A stretch of 64,000 nucleotides of DNA from Paramecium octaurelia (Eukaryota; Ciliophora; Oligohymenophorea; Peniculida; Parameciidae), in NCBI GenBank assembly GCA_905182995.1, contig CAJJDP010000160.1, positions 186,001-250,000 of the forward strand. Direction: 5' to 3'. Positions 10,126 through 22,373 of the stretch are shown here, in pieces (the first letter of the stretch is position 1; the number at the start of each line of letters is the position of its first letter). The translations under genes were made by a program, and so were the position numbers. Below the pieces are notes generated by a model. That model saw only the letters and a program-made list of their open reading frames with translations. It ran no database searches and had not been told where the DNA came from.

Positions 10126-11825
10126 ATGTAATTCTAGACGATAAAAAAGGAATCTTAAGTAGGTTCGAGATCATCTCCGAAGCATGAAAGTTACATTGCC
10201 AAAATATTCAACTATAATACATCTCAAAAATCAGGAATTTTGAAGAAGGAATTGCCAGTATAAGACCATTAAATATGTAATTAGGTATTTATAGGTTAGT
10301 TATTTTATGATTACAAAATCCCTTTAGTCTGTGAAATTATAGGAATCTCCAATTCAGAAAAGCTAGGGTGGTCAAACCAAAAAAAAGAAGGCCAATCGCG
10401 TTGTTTTTAAAACTGAAATAGACGAGAATAATAACCTATAAGTTGGTTTTCAAACATAACGAAAGAGTTACGATTGCGTTACAGTAGAGAACAAAATCAA
10501 TAGTTACAATTTGATTTCTAGCATGTACGAATTAGAAACCAAAAACATGGATCTTTATGTGGATCTTTAGGATAAAACTACTCAAATTTAATTAATGCAA
10601 GCATAAATTGAATAATAAAAAATTAAACATTAATCATAAATTAGACAATATATTTTAGAAAAAGAGGAACTTCTCTTAAGGTAAATTATGTTACAATATC
10701 TAGAATTTAAAATCTTGAAAAATAATCTGAATTGCAACAGAGATATATAGAATAATTACCTCAATTTGAAGTTGAAGCTCAAGAATGGAAAATCAGATTC
10801 CTCAAATTGAATAAATAATTCCACCTATAGTAGGAGACCTTGGTCAGATTAGAAGCAGAATAGTAGAGTAGTCAACGAAGACATATTGATGTATTCAATT
10901 ATTTTAATTAAATTATATGAAAGAATTAATTTCTCAGATTTTAACAGTAACCTCACCCTATTTAAACACAAAAGCTAATTATTGTTATAATTAATTTAAT
11001 AAACCTTCACTATTTTTTCTTTCCAACTAGTTATATGAGATGTAAGAAGATTTAGATCTTTAAGAGCGTCTGCCATTATCCCCTTCTAAATATTCACTAT
11101 TAAAATTAATGAAAAGAGATTCATATTTCATCAATTACAATGAAAGTGATGAGATGAGAGAAATTCAGGAAGATCGGGAAAAAATTTAATAAGAATACGA
11201 GAATATAGAATTCATAATTGGTCATTAATGGGAGGTGAAAAAAACTTAAAATAAAATCAATGAAAATGATGAGATGAGAGAAATTGGAGAATATTGGGAT
11301 ATATTTTAACAATAATCTGTCGATATATAAGACAATATAGGAATTGATTAAAATAAAATCGATGTTCTTAGTCCACCTAAATAATCAGATTAATAGAAAA
11401 AATCAATAAAAAAAAAATTTCAGGACAAAAGCTATTGCAGATATATCTTATTATATGTATTTCGTACAATAGAAAATAAATAATTTGCTGAAATCATTGG
11501 AGATATATGTAGTCAATTTTAGGTGAACTACGATACCTTCGTAGAATACTATAGAAAATAGAGAATATTAATAATGGGTTACCAAGCATTAAAAAAGGAA
11601 TTAATCTATGAAAACCAATCTCTACCTATTTAAAACCGCAAAAAAGCATTTAAATAAGTTCTCGCTTGGTACTTGGATAAATTAGCTACGAAGCATATTT
11701 TATCAAGCAAAAAATAAAACTTCAAGGAGTATCTCAAGTTTAAAAATTATGTCATGTCTTATTATATACACAATCCAAAAAGTTGGGCAGGAAATAAGCC
11801 ATAATGGACAGGAACTGACATTTGA
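10126..11825 (+). CDS. Coiled-coil hypothetical protein (528 aa)
   Basis: Product unrecognised. A model from ATG 10126 with introns at 10285-10327 (43 nt), 10681-10703 (23) and 10891-10937 (47) gives 529 codons to TGA 11823-11825. Residues about 100-240 are a Gln/Glu/Lys coiled coil (ELETKNMDLYVDLQ, QLMQAQIEQQKI). An acidic region follows with an imperfect internal duplication around DEMREI. The C-terminal 130 residues look folded and include FAEIIGDICSQFQVNYDTF and KAFKQVLAWYLDKL. Two introns exceed 40 nt, unlike most genes here. Splice sites at the long introns are less certain than the frame. Confidence 0.6.
11138..11284 (+). repeat. Imperfect internal repeat, about 27 nt, two copies
   Basis: A run that reads as AATGAAA[G/A]TGATGAGATG and continues AGAGAAATT occurs at about 11138-11165 and again at about 11256-11284, some 118 nt apart and in the same codon frame. 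It encodes the repeated block DEMREI in the coiled-coil gene. This looks like a local coding duplication and not a mobile element. Confidence 0.7.
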
Positions 11826-12217
11826 GTTATAGAAACTTAGAAATTTTGAAATGTATAATAATGCTAATATATTATAAGTCCAAATTTCAATTTTTTTCTA
11901 TTAATTTCAAACATATTTAAAATTAATCTATTAAGGTTTATGTAATCCCATTGAACCTTTTCTTATTAATTTTTTTGTTTCTCCTTAAAAATAATTTCCA
12001 TTTTGGAGCATTCGATATAAACTTAATTACTTCTTAGCCTTTTCATACAAATTTTTTAATAGAAATTTGAACGATCTAATTTTATAAGGTTAAGCAATGC
12101 AACAATTAATTTCAAATATACATACACAACAATGAATATAATAATAATGAAAACTCAACAGTTTTAATTGGATTTTGTAAGTGAGATTTCTTTTATAATT
12201 TTAATAAATCATAAAAA
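11826..12217. other. AT-rich spacer
   Basis: No gene, RNA or repeat recognised. It separates two plus-strand genes and should hold the promoter of the surface-protein gene. Confidence 0.5.
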
Positions 12218-13063
12218 ATGAAGCTCCAAAATAATTAAATTTGCATCCTCCTCCTTATTTTCACTTTGCAAAAGGAAATAATAGGTCAAGCTTTAGTGGA
12301 TTTGAAGAATGGACGTTGTGATTGTGAGGAGATGTAGAATGAATTGGAATGCGTAATTATGTAGAAATGCAAATTTGAAGACGGAAAATGCAAATCTCTT
12401 CCTTGTGAGAGTTTATAAGGGAGTTTATTAGCGGGTTGTTCTCTAGCAAAAGGATAAGGATGCATATTTAACGTATTAGAAGCAACATGCACTGAATTTT
12501 AAGGCTGTTCCTCTTACGAATACAAAAAGTAAAATGACTGCAGCTTGCTCCCTACTAAATGTTATTATAATTCAGAACTCTAAAGGTGTGAGGATTAGTC
12601 TTAACTTCCCAGTTGCTCTGAGTTACTATAATCGGAGTGTTTTCATGGAAAGGAAGGAATTTGTGTGTTTAAGGATGGAAAATGCTAAGAATTTACTAAA
12701 TGTGAAGATGTAGAGAAGAATGATAAAAGATGCCAAGAAGCATATCCTTCATGCAATTATATTTCATACAATGACTGTAAAACTTAGATTGGAAGTTGTG
12801 GGCAATCCTCATATAACAATTGTAACTGGGTTAGAGAAACAATTAATGGTGAAAACTACTTTCTTTGTGAAAGAAAAATTGAATCTGAATAGAAGGTATG
12901 TGTCGATTGGAATCCAAATGAGCAAACTCTTGAAACTTGCCTTTTTGGTTCATCTTATACACATCATTGGAAGGACAATTAATGTGTGAAATGTTCGCCA
13001 TCTAATCACAATTCCAGCTTACGACTAGAAATAGTGATTATGCTTTTGACGCTAGCATTTTGA
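12218..13063 (+). CDS. Cysteine-rich secreted protein, probably GPI-anchored (281 aa)
   Basis: An intronless frame of 282 codons runs from ATG 12218 to TGA 13061-13063. The N-terminus MKLQNNQICILLLIFTLQ is a signal peptide. The body has about 30 cysteines, many paired as C-x(6-12)-C, for example GRCDCEEM, CKFEDGKCKSLPC and GKEGICVFKDGKC. The last residues, SSLRLEIVIMLLTLAF, are hydrophobic after a small-residue stretch, the shape of a GPI-attachment signal. Ciliate surface proteins such as immobilisation antigens have the same plan (signal, Cys-rich body, GPI tail) but are usually far larger. The role is therefore inferred as a small surface protein. The 1.5-kb spacer downstream is the second longest in the window. 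Confidence 0.75.
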
Positions 13064-14572
13064 ATATGAATATTATTAATTCAGATTACATATTTACCCA
13101 TTTCTTAATTAGAGGTTGGTACCTACTACTTGGTACTACTACTAAGAACCATGTAAGTGGCTGTAGATTGGGATCAATACAACTTGTCAGAAAATGATAG
13201 ACTCTTTTATTGTATTTATATTATTTCTCTCAGTTCCCAAACAATAATAAAATATTTATATCCCTTAAATTAGTATAAGATATTTTTTCATAAAGATGAG
13301 ATGATGATAATTTAAATGTATTATATTTCGATTATTGGATTTGAGCTTGATTTATTCATTTTCATTTTTTATCTTAAACGATTTGGTTTCTATATTGCAA
13401 ACTTGATCGCTTACACACTACAAATTCATGAATTGCTCTTATTAAACAGAGTTATTAATTGAATCAAAATCCTTACCTATTTGTGTTAATTCAATTAATT
13501 TTGAGTTTAGATTGTAGTAATTTAGATGCAAAAGTGAAAGAGCCGAATTTTTTTGCTTAGATTTTTATTATTACTTGATGAATTAAAAATTTTTAATTTA
13601 GATATTTGCAAATTAGATTCAGTATGAATTGATTCGAAATATTAATGCCTATCTTTCAAAAGTTTATTTGGTCCTCAAAGAATATGATCTTCAATTTTTA
13701 ATTTTAACCAAATGAATTTGTTTAAATGTATATTGAACTCATTTACTAATTATTCTAGTTCTAGAGATATATTGCTCTCAAAAAAGGTAAATATAGCAAG
13801 ATTTAAAATGCTTACTCTGAAAAATAATTTGTAATCAATTCTTAATATTTTAATAGTAGTATGCAAGTAATGGTCCTCATATATCTATATATATAGAAAA
13901 TAAACACCCATTAGGATCTTTTACTTTAGCTTCTTAATATAGTTTTCTTATTATGATGATTAACAGAACTACTCTTGAATTAGATTAATCAATAATTATA
14001 TGATTTACTATTATTATTTAAATAAATTACCATATAGATGATGTTTTTTAACTAAATACCCAAAAGTTATATGAAGATATTAATGAGAACCCTTACCATA
14101 TGTTTGAAAGAAGGAGTAAATATATTTTATTCTCCTGAAATAAATGAATTAACCATCAATTATTAAGAAGAAGGGAAAAATATTAAATGTAGTCGAGAAA
14201 GGAACCTCTTTATAACATACATTTCTTTTGTATGAATTCTTTTATCTAACAGTTTTATCGATATTCAACTTACAGAAAGATTAATATAAGTCCTATTTTC
14301 TGAATCTAGTTTTATGGTCTCGATTTCCATTAAAATTGTTAACTTTATAAACATTTCTGTACTTTTAAGAGTTAAAAAATATCTTTGAATGATTAAATCT
14401 AATTATGGTATCAAAGAATTTAAAAATAATTTTATATAGATTTTCATTATTCTGATCCCTATGTCTCCAAGTGTCCTTGAGTATTTCAAAGCAAATCGAT
14501 GCGATCACATCATAATTAGATTGAAAAAAAGAAGAAAATTAAAATTATTTATGATAATGAAATATTATTAAA
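13064..14572. other. Long AT-rich spacer
   Basis: About 1.5 kb without a recognised gene. A short coding-like stretch occurs near 13130-13300 (reads MQVAVDWDQYNLSEND), but it has no supporting structure. No RNA gene is recognised. Confidence 0.45.
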
Positions 14573-15538
14573 ATGAACTAAGAGCTTCTTCTTAAATTTT
14601 TTAATGACGAACCATTTAAATCTGAACGTATGTGTGGATTAACAAATTTCGTCTATAAGGTTTCCACAGCCAAGGAGTCGGTTATATATAGACGTTATAC
14701 TTCTACGTTTCGACTGTTCTAAAATCGAGAAAGAGAAGTGAGGTTTCAACAAGAACTTGCATAATTAGAATTGGCACCAAAAGTGTTATATTCTGACAAT
14801 TTATAAAGGATAGAGGAATATTGGCCATACTCTCCTGTGACCCTATCGGAAATAAAAGAGGATTACATAGAGGTGGCAAGGATGCTTGGTTCATTCCACA
14901 AATTGAGAAATAGAAATTCATTTGTCGAAATATTTGATACTCCTTCTATTTATTAGTGGTTGCACAATGTTAATTTAAGAGATGAGATTTTCGACGTAAT
15001 TACAGATTGCAATTGTTAAAAATTATATTCGACATTTGAGTAAGTTTTCTCAGATCAAAACTAAACTTTTATTTTGGGATTGTTCAAAGATCCCTCCTTC
15101 AGCGAATTGCCATTGGTGATTGCACATAATGATTTGAATGCAACGAATTTTCTAAAGGACAAAAGATTGATGAAATACCACCTGATCGATTTTGAATTTG
15201 CAGGGCTGAATTACCCAGGCTATGAATTGGCTAACTTTTTTAATGAAATGGAATGGGACTATACATTTTCAGAGCCTCCCTATTTTAAAATTAAGGAAGG
15301 ATGGCAAGAAGATCTAAAATTAAATTTTATAAAGGAGTATTGGAAAGAATACGCAAATTCTGATGAGATACCCAAGGCACTATTGCGACAAATAGAAATA
15401 GGAGGAATATTGTAAAACTATTTTTGGATGTTGATTGGTGGTCTTTCTCTGAAACAGGAATAACAGGGAATAGATTTGGTCTATTATGTAAACAGAAGGA
15501 TGACTAATTTTAATAAGGTTTTGAATTTAACACAATGA
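14573..15538 (+). CDS. Choline/ethanolamine kinase (321 aa)
   Basis: An intronless frame of 322 codons from ATG 14573 to TGA 15536-15538. The family phosphorylates choline or ethanolamine with ATP, the first step of the CDP (Kennedy) pathway of phospholipid synthesis in the cytosol. The catalytic loop is IAHNDLNATNFL near residues 180-195, matching the Brenner HxDxxxxN motif. It is followed by LIDFEFAGLNYPGYELANFF, the choline-kinase motif whose Asp binds magnesium. Upstream, CGLTNFVYKV and VIYRRYT match the glycine-loop and lysine strand. Length is close to usual for the family (350-450). Choice between choline and ethanolamine cannot be made by eye. Confidence 0.9.
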
Positions 15539-15861
15539 TTATTATGCTCTAAAATATTTTAGCAATATTGTTATTGTAAAAAAAAAGTATTATTTTAAGT
15601 GACAATTATATAGGATTTTTATTAATTTAAATTATTTGAATTGTCTTATAATTATTTTATTAAAGCACAATTAATTAAAGGTTGTCAAGCATATCTATTG
15701 AGATAATTTCCTATAAATAGTATTACGAGTCGAACTCATACACGTATTAAGGGATCCTACTTTTTTGAGATGCCAAATTGGTTAGGTTAATTAAATACAC
15801 TGCTATATATAATTGATGATTTCTATGTTAGATATACTAAATAAATTTAAATTTTTTATTA
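15539..15861. other. Spacer between two plus-strand genes
   Basis: AT-rich. A patch at about 15718-15790 has a tRNA-like TTCGA motif on the minus strand but does not fold into a cloverleaf by eye. Nothing else seen. Confidence 0.45.
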
Positions 15862-18193
15862 ATGATGAGTGACGATTTGACTCTAGAAAAAATAGATTTC
15901 GATTGGGTAAATAGTCAAACAAAAGTTGCTCCACTTAAAAAGGCTTTAAAACTCTTGGAATTAGATGGGAATTATTACACCGATTTAATCAAAGCTGTGG
16001 AGGAAAAATTGGTTTCCATCGATCCAAAATATGCTAAGGGTATTATTCGATTTCTATTTTAGCATCCGAAGTTGTTATTGATCCAGTGGTCAAGAAGCAA
16101 GCTTAAATAGATGTTGAGAAATGGGCTGAGAATCCCACCTTGGAAAAAAATAAGAGATTGGCCGAATAGGAGAAGATCAAGGGGAATGAAGCCCTAAAAT
16201 CAAATGATTTTAAAGAAGCCATCAATTATTATACCTAGTCAATTTAATTTGATAGACAAATGGCTGCTTCGTATTGTAATAGAGCACTCGTGTATTTGAA
16301 ACTTAAGGAGTATTAGAATGTGATCACTGATTGTGACTATGCTATTGCATTACAACCTGATTACACTAAGGCTTATCACAGAAGAGGGAAGGCCTACTTT
16401 GCCCTAAAGCAATATGACAAGGCCTATTTAGATTTTAAGTTTATTCTTCAAGCAGAACCAGACAACAACGAAGTAAATGGCGAATTGAGAGAATGCAGAA
16501 AGTTTTTAACAGAACAATAAATCAATTCAGCAGAAAGTAAAATTGTGTATTTACTTTAGACAAATAGTTTATCGAAAAATCAGGCGGATTCAAGAAAGTG
16601 TAAATAGTGGAGGAAGATGAGGAGGAGGAAGAAATTCCAATTTCTAAGCAAAAACAACCTGACTTCAGTAAGGAATACGATGAGGTTATGAACAAAAAGA
16701 ATGAAATCACAAATAGAATACAAAAAGGAGCTTATTCATAATCAATTGTTGAGTTGATAGAATTATTAAAGGAAAATTAAAAATATATTGACCAGCACAG
16801 ATTCGTTGAATTAAGAGCAGTCCTATTAAGCAATTTAGCTTATTGTCACTTACAATTGCAAGAGTATCAAAAAGTGATTGAATACTGTGGAAACATTTTA
16901 GAAGACAATATTGCATGGGACATAAAAACAAAGGCATATTTGAGAAGAGGAATGGCATATGAAAGATTGGATAAGGTTGTTTTGAGCAAGTTGGATTTCC
17001 TAAGAGTAAAAGATCTTGATCCTGGAAATCAACAAGCCTCATAAGCACTTCATAGATTGTCTAAGATTATGAGTTAGGAGGAAAATAACAAAGTAGCAAA
17101 AATCAGAGAAGAAGAACAAAATAAACAAGAAATTGGATAGTAATCAAGAAAAGTTGAGTAGCCAATTCAAAAAAAGAATGAGGAACTCCAACCTAAATAA
17201 TAATAACCTGTCACAACAAAGAAACAAATTTAAGAAGTTGATGAGGGATAAAAATTATAATTATCTGATGCTGAAATCTCAGTTTAACTTGGAAAATTGA
17301 AGGAGTAAGGAAATAATCACTATAAAGCTTAAGAAATCGAGAAAGCCATCTAAGTATGGGGTGAAGGAATCAAGTTTTACGAAGCAAATCCAGCTCCTTC
17401 TTAGATTTAACTCTATTTCTAATTATTAACAAATTCTTGCTTATGTCTGAGTCAATTGAATTCTAATAACTAAGTAATTGAATTAGCCAATAAGGTACTT
17501 GTTAAAGATTAAAACAACTAAAAAGCTTTGTATAGGAGAGGTGTTGCATATGCAACATTAGCCTAAGCATAACAGAAACTGGAAGAATAAAATGATTTAT
17601 TTGAAAATGCAAGAAAGGATTTAGAGAGACTTGTTTATTTGGATTCAGAAAATAAATAAGCTAAAGATAAATTATTGGAAGTTCAAAAATAAAATGCAGA
17701 TTGCAGAGTAAAATTAAGAGAGAAATAAGAATCTTAACCAAAATAAGACAGGAAAGATGAATAAAATAATACATAATAAGAGAAAACTGAACAATAATAA
17801 GCGAAGGGTTAGTAACCTAAATAAAAGAGTGTCAATTAATAATAAATAGATTAAATAGGATAAAATTTAACAGTTAATGTGATTTAAGATTTATTGAATA
17901 AGAAACAATTGCCAGAAACTGCAACTATATTTGAGAAGAATATGAATACATTCAAGAAGGCAACTCCTTCTTAGATTATTGACTATGTATTTTAAGTTGA
18001 TAATCTTTAATAATTGTATTCTAAAAAGGATTTGCCTACAGACATCTTATTCTTAATCATAAATGCAGGATTAGCTTTAAAATAGGATAATAGTTACAAT
18101 GAAAAATTAACAAGTATTTTTTCATATTAAATTTAGCTATTCTAAGAGATCGTCTACCAAAAACTCACAAATTTGATTTATGTGTAAATATGA
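15862..18193 (+). CDS. SPAG1: SPAG1-like dynein-arm assembly factor (761 aa)
   Basis: Introns at 16040-16062 and 16537-16559 (23 nt each) give 762 codons ending at TGA 18191-18193. Order of parts: an N-terminal helical domain (EKIDFDWVNSQTKV, GNYYTDLIKAVEEKL) like that of SPAG1; a first TPR block from EKIKGNEALKSNDFKEAINY to LDFKFILQAEPDN; an acidic linker; a second TPR block; a Gln-rich stretch and a third TPR block; and a C-terminal RPAP3_C-type domain (MNTFKKATPSQIIDYV, DLPTDILFLIINAGL). SPAG1 (DNAAF13) acts with HSP90/R2TP to pre-assemble axonemal dynein arms in the cytoplasm. The N-terminal domain, three TPR blocks and the RPAP3_C end together favour SPAG1 over RPAP3. Function is by family. 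Confidence 0.88.
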
Positions 18194-18319
18194 TTACAAA
18201 AAAAGAGAAAGGATAAATAAAAGAACTATTAGAGTGTCATTCACTTAATGACTTGTTTAGTATATATTAAATAAAGTGATAAATGATATATGGGTTTTTT
18301 GCAATAATATTCATTTAGT

Positions 18320-19300
18320 TCAAACCTTTTCCAAGAATTCAATTACTTATACAATACTGATTCTATCATTCTCTGTTTTAGCAAGCATGCTCGTTATCAA
18401 TTTCTTCATGTTTTCTGATATTTAAACATCACTCGGGAACTAAACGTTATCTGTTTAGATCATTATTTGTAAGAATTGCACTTGTTCATGATAATAAGGA
18501 GTTCTCCCGCAAAGCATTTCATAAAATATGCATCCAAGCGACCAAACATCAGACTTTATTGAATACTACTCTTGTCCTATGACCTAAACATAGTGTGGAT
18601 ATTGTACCTGAGGACTCATATACAAAGGAGTTCCTATCCAAGGAGTGTTGTCGTTTGCTATTTCCTTGATCTGTTCCTCCATGGCCTTAGATAAGCCAAA
18701 ATCAGCAATTTTAATGACATTGTCTTGGAGCAGGACATTCGATGGTTTTAAGTCTCTGTGAATGACATTTTTTTCGTATAGATATCCACAACCTATTTTA
18801 TAAGGCATCTATTATACCTAAAGCTAATTATTTAAAGTAAGGCAGGGCATCAGCCTGGCTCAGTCTTTTTCTTTATTGAATTAGCTTTTCCAAGGTTCCA
18901 CCTGAGCAGTATTCCATAAAAAAGTAGATATTGTTCGGACTCTCGACTAAATCTTCAAATTTTACTATATGAGGATGTGCTATATAAAATAATAAATATC
19001 AATTTACACATTTTGCTTGTATTATCAACTTCATTCTATAGTCTTTCTGTTATTTTTTGTTTTTTTCTTTCTGCCACCTCCCTATTTTCAATTTGATTGA
19101 GTTGATGAACAATTTATTCTTTGGAAATTACCTAATTGTTAAGAAATGATAAAAACTTTGCAAGCCAGGTATTGCTAAGTTTGTATGTTCCTAGCCAAAT
19201 AAGTCTTAGCATATTGACCTTATCCCAAGACCTTAACAAGAATTTCATACTTCTTCTTTCCAACAATTTTATGGACCTCGTAATTCTGATTTGGAATCAT
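18320..19300 (-). CDS. Serine/threonine protein kinase (292 aa)
   Basis: From ATG 19300 with introns at 19132-19156 (25 nt), 18980-19007 (28), 18793-18817 (25) and 18584-18607 (24) to TGA 18322-18320; 293 codons. Kinase motifs in order: glycine loop VLGQGQYAKTYLA, Lys in LACKVISKE, gatekeeper FFMEYCSGGTLEKL, catalytic loop [13 protein letters not shown], metal-binding IADFGLSK, GTPLYMSPQV in place of the usual APE, and SDVWSLGCIFYEMLCGRTPY. All catalytic residues are present, so it should be active. The fold ends almost at the C-terminus, with no extra domain. It most resembles ULK/CAMK-type kinases, but assignment below the kinase level is uncertain. It is convergent with the SPAG1-like gene, 126 nt away. 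Confidence 0.9.
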
Positions 19301-20907
19301 TTTATTAAATATATCTATTATGAAATTAATTAGCAATCATTCTGTTGCTTTATTTGTCAGATATTATAAGAGGATATATCTAAATGTTTAATAAAACAAA
19401 GAATATGTGTTTGATTTTTAGTTTTTAAACATGCTTAAAATTGTAGAAAAAACAGCGAATAAAATAAAATTAAATAATTTACGCAACCTCTATCAATACT
19501 TATTATTTTTAACTTCTTTTCAATTCAGGATTAATTATTGCAAGAATCCTTTGAGATGTTGACCTAATGGATGTAAATATACTGTACATTATCTGATTCA
19601 GTTGAATAATTAAAAATATCAAGAATCATTGATTTCTTCTATTAGCAGCGTAATAATAGAAGGAAAACCATATCATACATATCTAAATACTATATTCGTT
19701 ACAATAAATCGTTATCATTAAGTTTCAGATCTTTGATCTTAAGATCTAATTATTATTTGATAATAAATAATAAATATTTAACAAATTTTAAACTCAAGTG
19801 TACATGATCATGGATATACTCAAAATTTAGCTATTGATATTCCATTAGAAGACAGAATTGATAAACAATGTATACAAGATATCTGAATGTTATGTACATA
19901 AATCAGTAAAATCAATTATCATGTTGATTAAGAATAAGGAATTATCACTTTAGAAATTGATGTGATATTTCATCGTAAGATTCCTGATAAAAATGCTTTA
20001 CTACTTTATGTCATTCTTAGGAGAAATAAAATAATACACACCATTAAGTTGTCTTATTAATGTACTCAAGTTAATAAATTTTCTTAATTATCCTCAATTA
20101 TTACCGATAGTTTATGCGAATTTAATAAGAGGATATTAAGAAAAATAATGTGAGAAAATAAGTTCAGTATTGACTTAACTTGAATAATAACAGAAATTTA
20201 GAAATTGGTTTTGGGATAGAGATGATTTTTATTTCGATTAGGATATTTTCATAATATAAGATAGAAAATAAAAAATCATCAATAAACTCAGTTACAAAAA
20301 AATAGAATATTTCCTAATTGTATTTAAAATCTTGAAGTTAATTGAATGACACTTTTATAAATGATGCTGATTGTAAAATCAGAAATTAATGTTTTTAACT
20401 AATGATTAGCTTGAAAATTACAGATTGTAATTACTCTTTCTCTGTTTACACTTATTGAATGAATATCAAAGATTTCAATGTCATTTTGAAAAAACAATCT
20501 TAAGTTTTTTGAGATAGGGGATAAAATAATTATTACGTTATCAGAATCTATTTTGGCAGAGTTTATGAGTATCAATTTGAATTGTATCAATAGCTGAAAT
20601 AAATATTATGAAACAAAGAGGATATTAGTATATGCACTCAGGAGATCAAACCAATAAATTTAGATTGATCATATCATATACCACTAAAATAATTGAATGA
20701 GAATTAGTATTTATTGTTCAATTGAAAAATTATAATGAAATTTAAATAATCGATATTTGTTTAACACATTTTGTAAATTCAGATAGTTTTAAGGGAATCA
20801 TTCAATGATCAATGCCTATCCTGATTGAATTGATATTTCTGTACAATTTTCATCTACTTGCACCCATTATTATCCTTCATTATTTAGGACTTTGTTAATT
20901 TTGTAAT
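19301..20907. other. 1.6-kb gap with possible decayed gene remnants
   Basis: No intact gene found. Between about 19790 and 20360 plus-strand frames look protein-coding in pieces (for example IDIPLEDRIDKQCIQDI, KNALLLYVILRRNKI and KFRNWFWDRDDFYFDQDI) but are separated by TGA codons and frame changes that short introns do not explain. This could be a decayed host gene. The rest is AT-rich spacer, and this is the longest stretch without an intact gene before 55 kb. Confidence 0.35.
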
Positions 20908-22373
20908 TCAATTTAATTGTTCTATTCTATAAAATTGAGATTGGGATTATACTTAATCGGTAGAATTGAATAAAAATGTGTATTTTGATCTCTTGACTTC
21001 AATTACAAAATCAATGTCATTCACTTCAGCAAATTCATTTTCTAGCCACCCAAGTTAGGACTCCACCTATAACAAATGGCAATCTCTAATATCTGAAATC
21101 ACTCCCTAAATAATGTATATCGATGCTTACTTATCCTAAGAGCAAGGCATTTAGTTATTGAGATTGAGTTGCATCCTCATTAATGTTGAATAATGTTTTT
21201 GGCAAGTATTACTTTGATTGCAATTAGGAGAGTTTGAAATCAAATCCTAATCCACCCTCCTTAATGGTTCTACATAAGGCAGGGTAATCAAAATTTTGAA
21301 TGATACTGATTCCATTTGGCAAGATGTCATGTATCAAATCATTAGCCAACATCAAATAGACAGCAATATCGATGTCATCGGTTATATCAATATTTGAAAA
21401 CTTGAATCCATCAATCTAATACTCTGAGATCCAGAAGGACAGATTCGAGAGTAGCAGTCTCAACACTTCCCATTTTCCATAATCCAATTGTTCTGTGCCT
21501 TCTCTATGATATTGGTATTCGCTTCCATCCCAACTTTTTAGATGCTTTGCTATAAGTTGATGATCTATATCCATTAGAACTGAAAGTCCTTATTGATGGA
21601 GATTTTCAATGGTCTTTTTCAATTCATCGGGACTGATTTAGTGTGTATCGACAGCCATCAAGACTTATTGGGTGATCAATATTGCATTGAATCCAGGGAT
21701 GCTCTGAAGTTCATTGATGTTTTGTTTGATAATTTTCAATCCTCTGCTTTATTGTTTTTATTATAATTAGTTTTATTGGAATTCATATTTGTTTTCAGGA
21801 TTCCAAAATATAGCTTATTCTCCATTTTTTACTTAGGTCCAAACTGATGCTCTCTATAAATCATTGCAATATGTCGTTAATGTGCTTCCATGCACTATTT
21901 AATGATTGTCGTCGTCATCCTTTGGTATAAAAACTTCCCAGTTGCCACCATTGTCAGTTGTGCAGCTGTACTCATTCAATTTCAACTCTTGAGCATTCGG
22001 GGCCCATTCTCTATAAGTGATTCCATTGTCTGATACTATAAACCCAAACTTTTGATATCTATGTAAAATGCAAGTCAATTACCCTTTAGCAAAGTCCTTG
22101 ATTGATGATTCAACCTTGATGATCTATTCTAAAAGCTAAAAGAACTTCTCATTTCTGCTCTGTATTACTTCTTTCAATTCAGGCTCTTCAATTACTGTCT
22201 GCAATTAATCAACATTCTTCTCGTACTTTTACAGAAACTCTTCATTCTCCAATACTGATTACTAATTGTGTAAAATGCTATGTTCATACCTAATAAAATA
22301 AAGAATTCTTTTTTGATAATTTTCTATTAGGCACTTTTCTAGACAGTGCAGAACCTTAATCAATATAATTCAT
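20908..22373 (-). CDS. Catalytically degenerate glycogen branching enzyme-like protein (469 aa)
   Basis: From ATG 22373 with introns at 22324-22354 (31 nt) and 21106-21130 (25) to TGA 20910-20908; 470 codons. Homology to 1,4-alpha-glucan branching enzyme (GH13) is clear: the CBM48-like ITYREWAPNAQEL, then GGNWEVFIP, and the barrel strand QIDGFKF, plus YGKWEVLRLLLSNLSFW, IAVYLMLANDLIHDILP and EGGLGFDFKLS. Active enzymes have a nucleophile Asp in DGFRFDG and a Glu in the ITIAED segment; here these read DGFKFSN and ISIIQN, so both are replaced. The protein is about 230 residues short of a usual branching enzyme and lacks the barrel part around the SFGYH motif. No stop or frameshift breaks the gene, so I infer a retained pseudoenzyme, perhaps a glucan-binding or regulatory protein. 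Confidence 0.85.

Noticed and set aside
11121-11312. Hydrophobic minus-strand frame with repeated FSNFSHLIIFI
   Set aside because: Antisense shadow of the duplicated acidic block in the coiled-coil gene.
15718-15800. tRNA-like patch on the minus strand with a GAGTTCGACTC motif
   Set aside because: I could not form a 7-bp acceptor stem, a 5-bp T stem or an anticodon stem. At best it is a decayed tRNA; a tRNAscan-SE run would decide.
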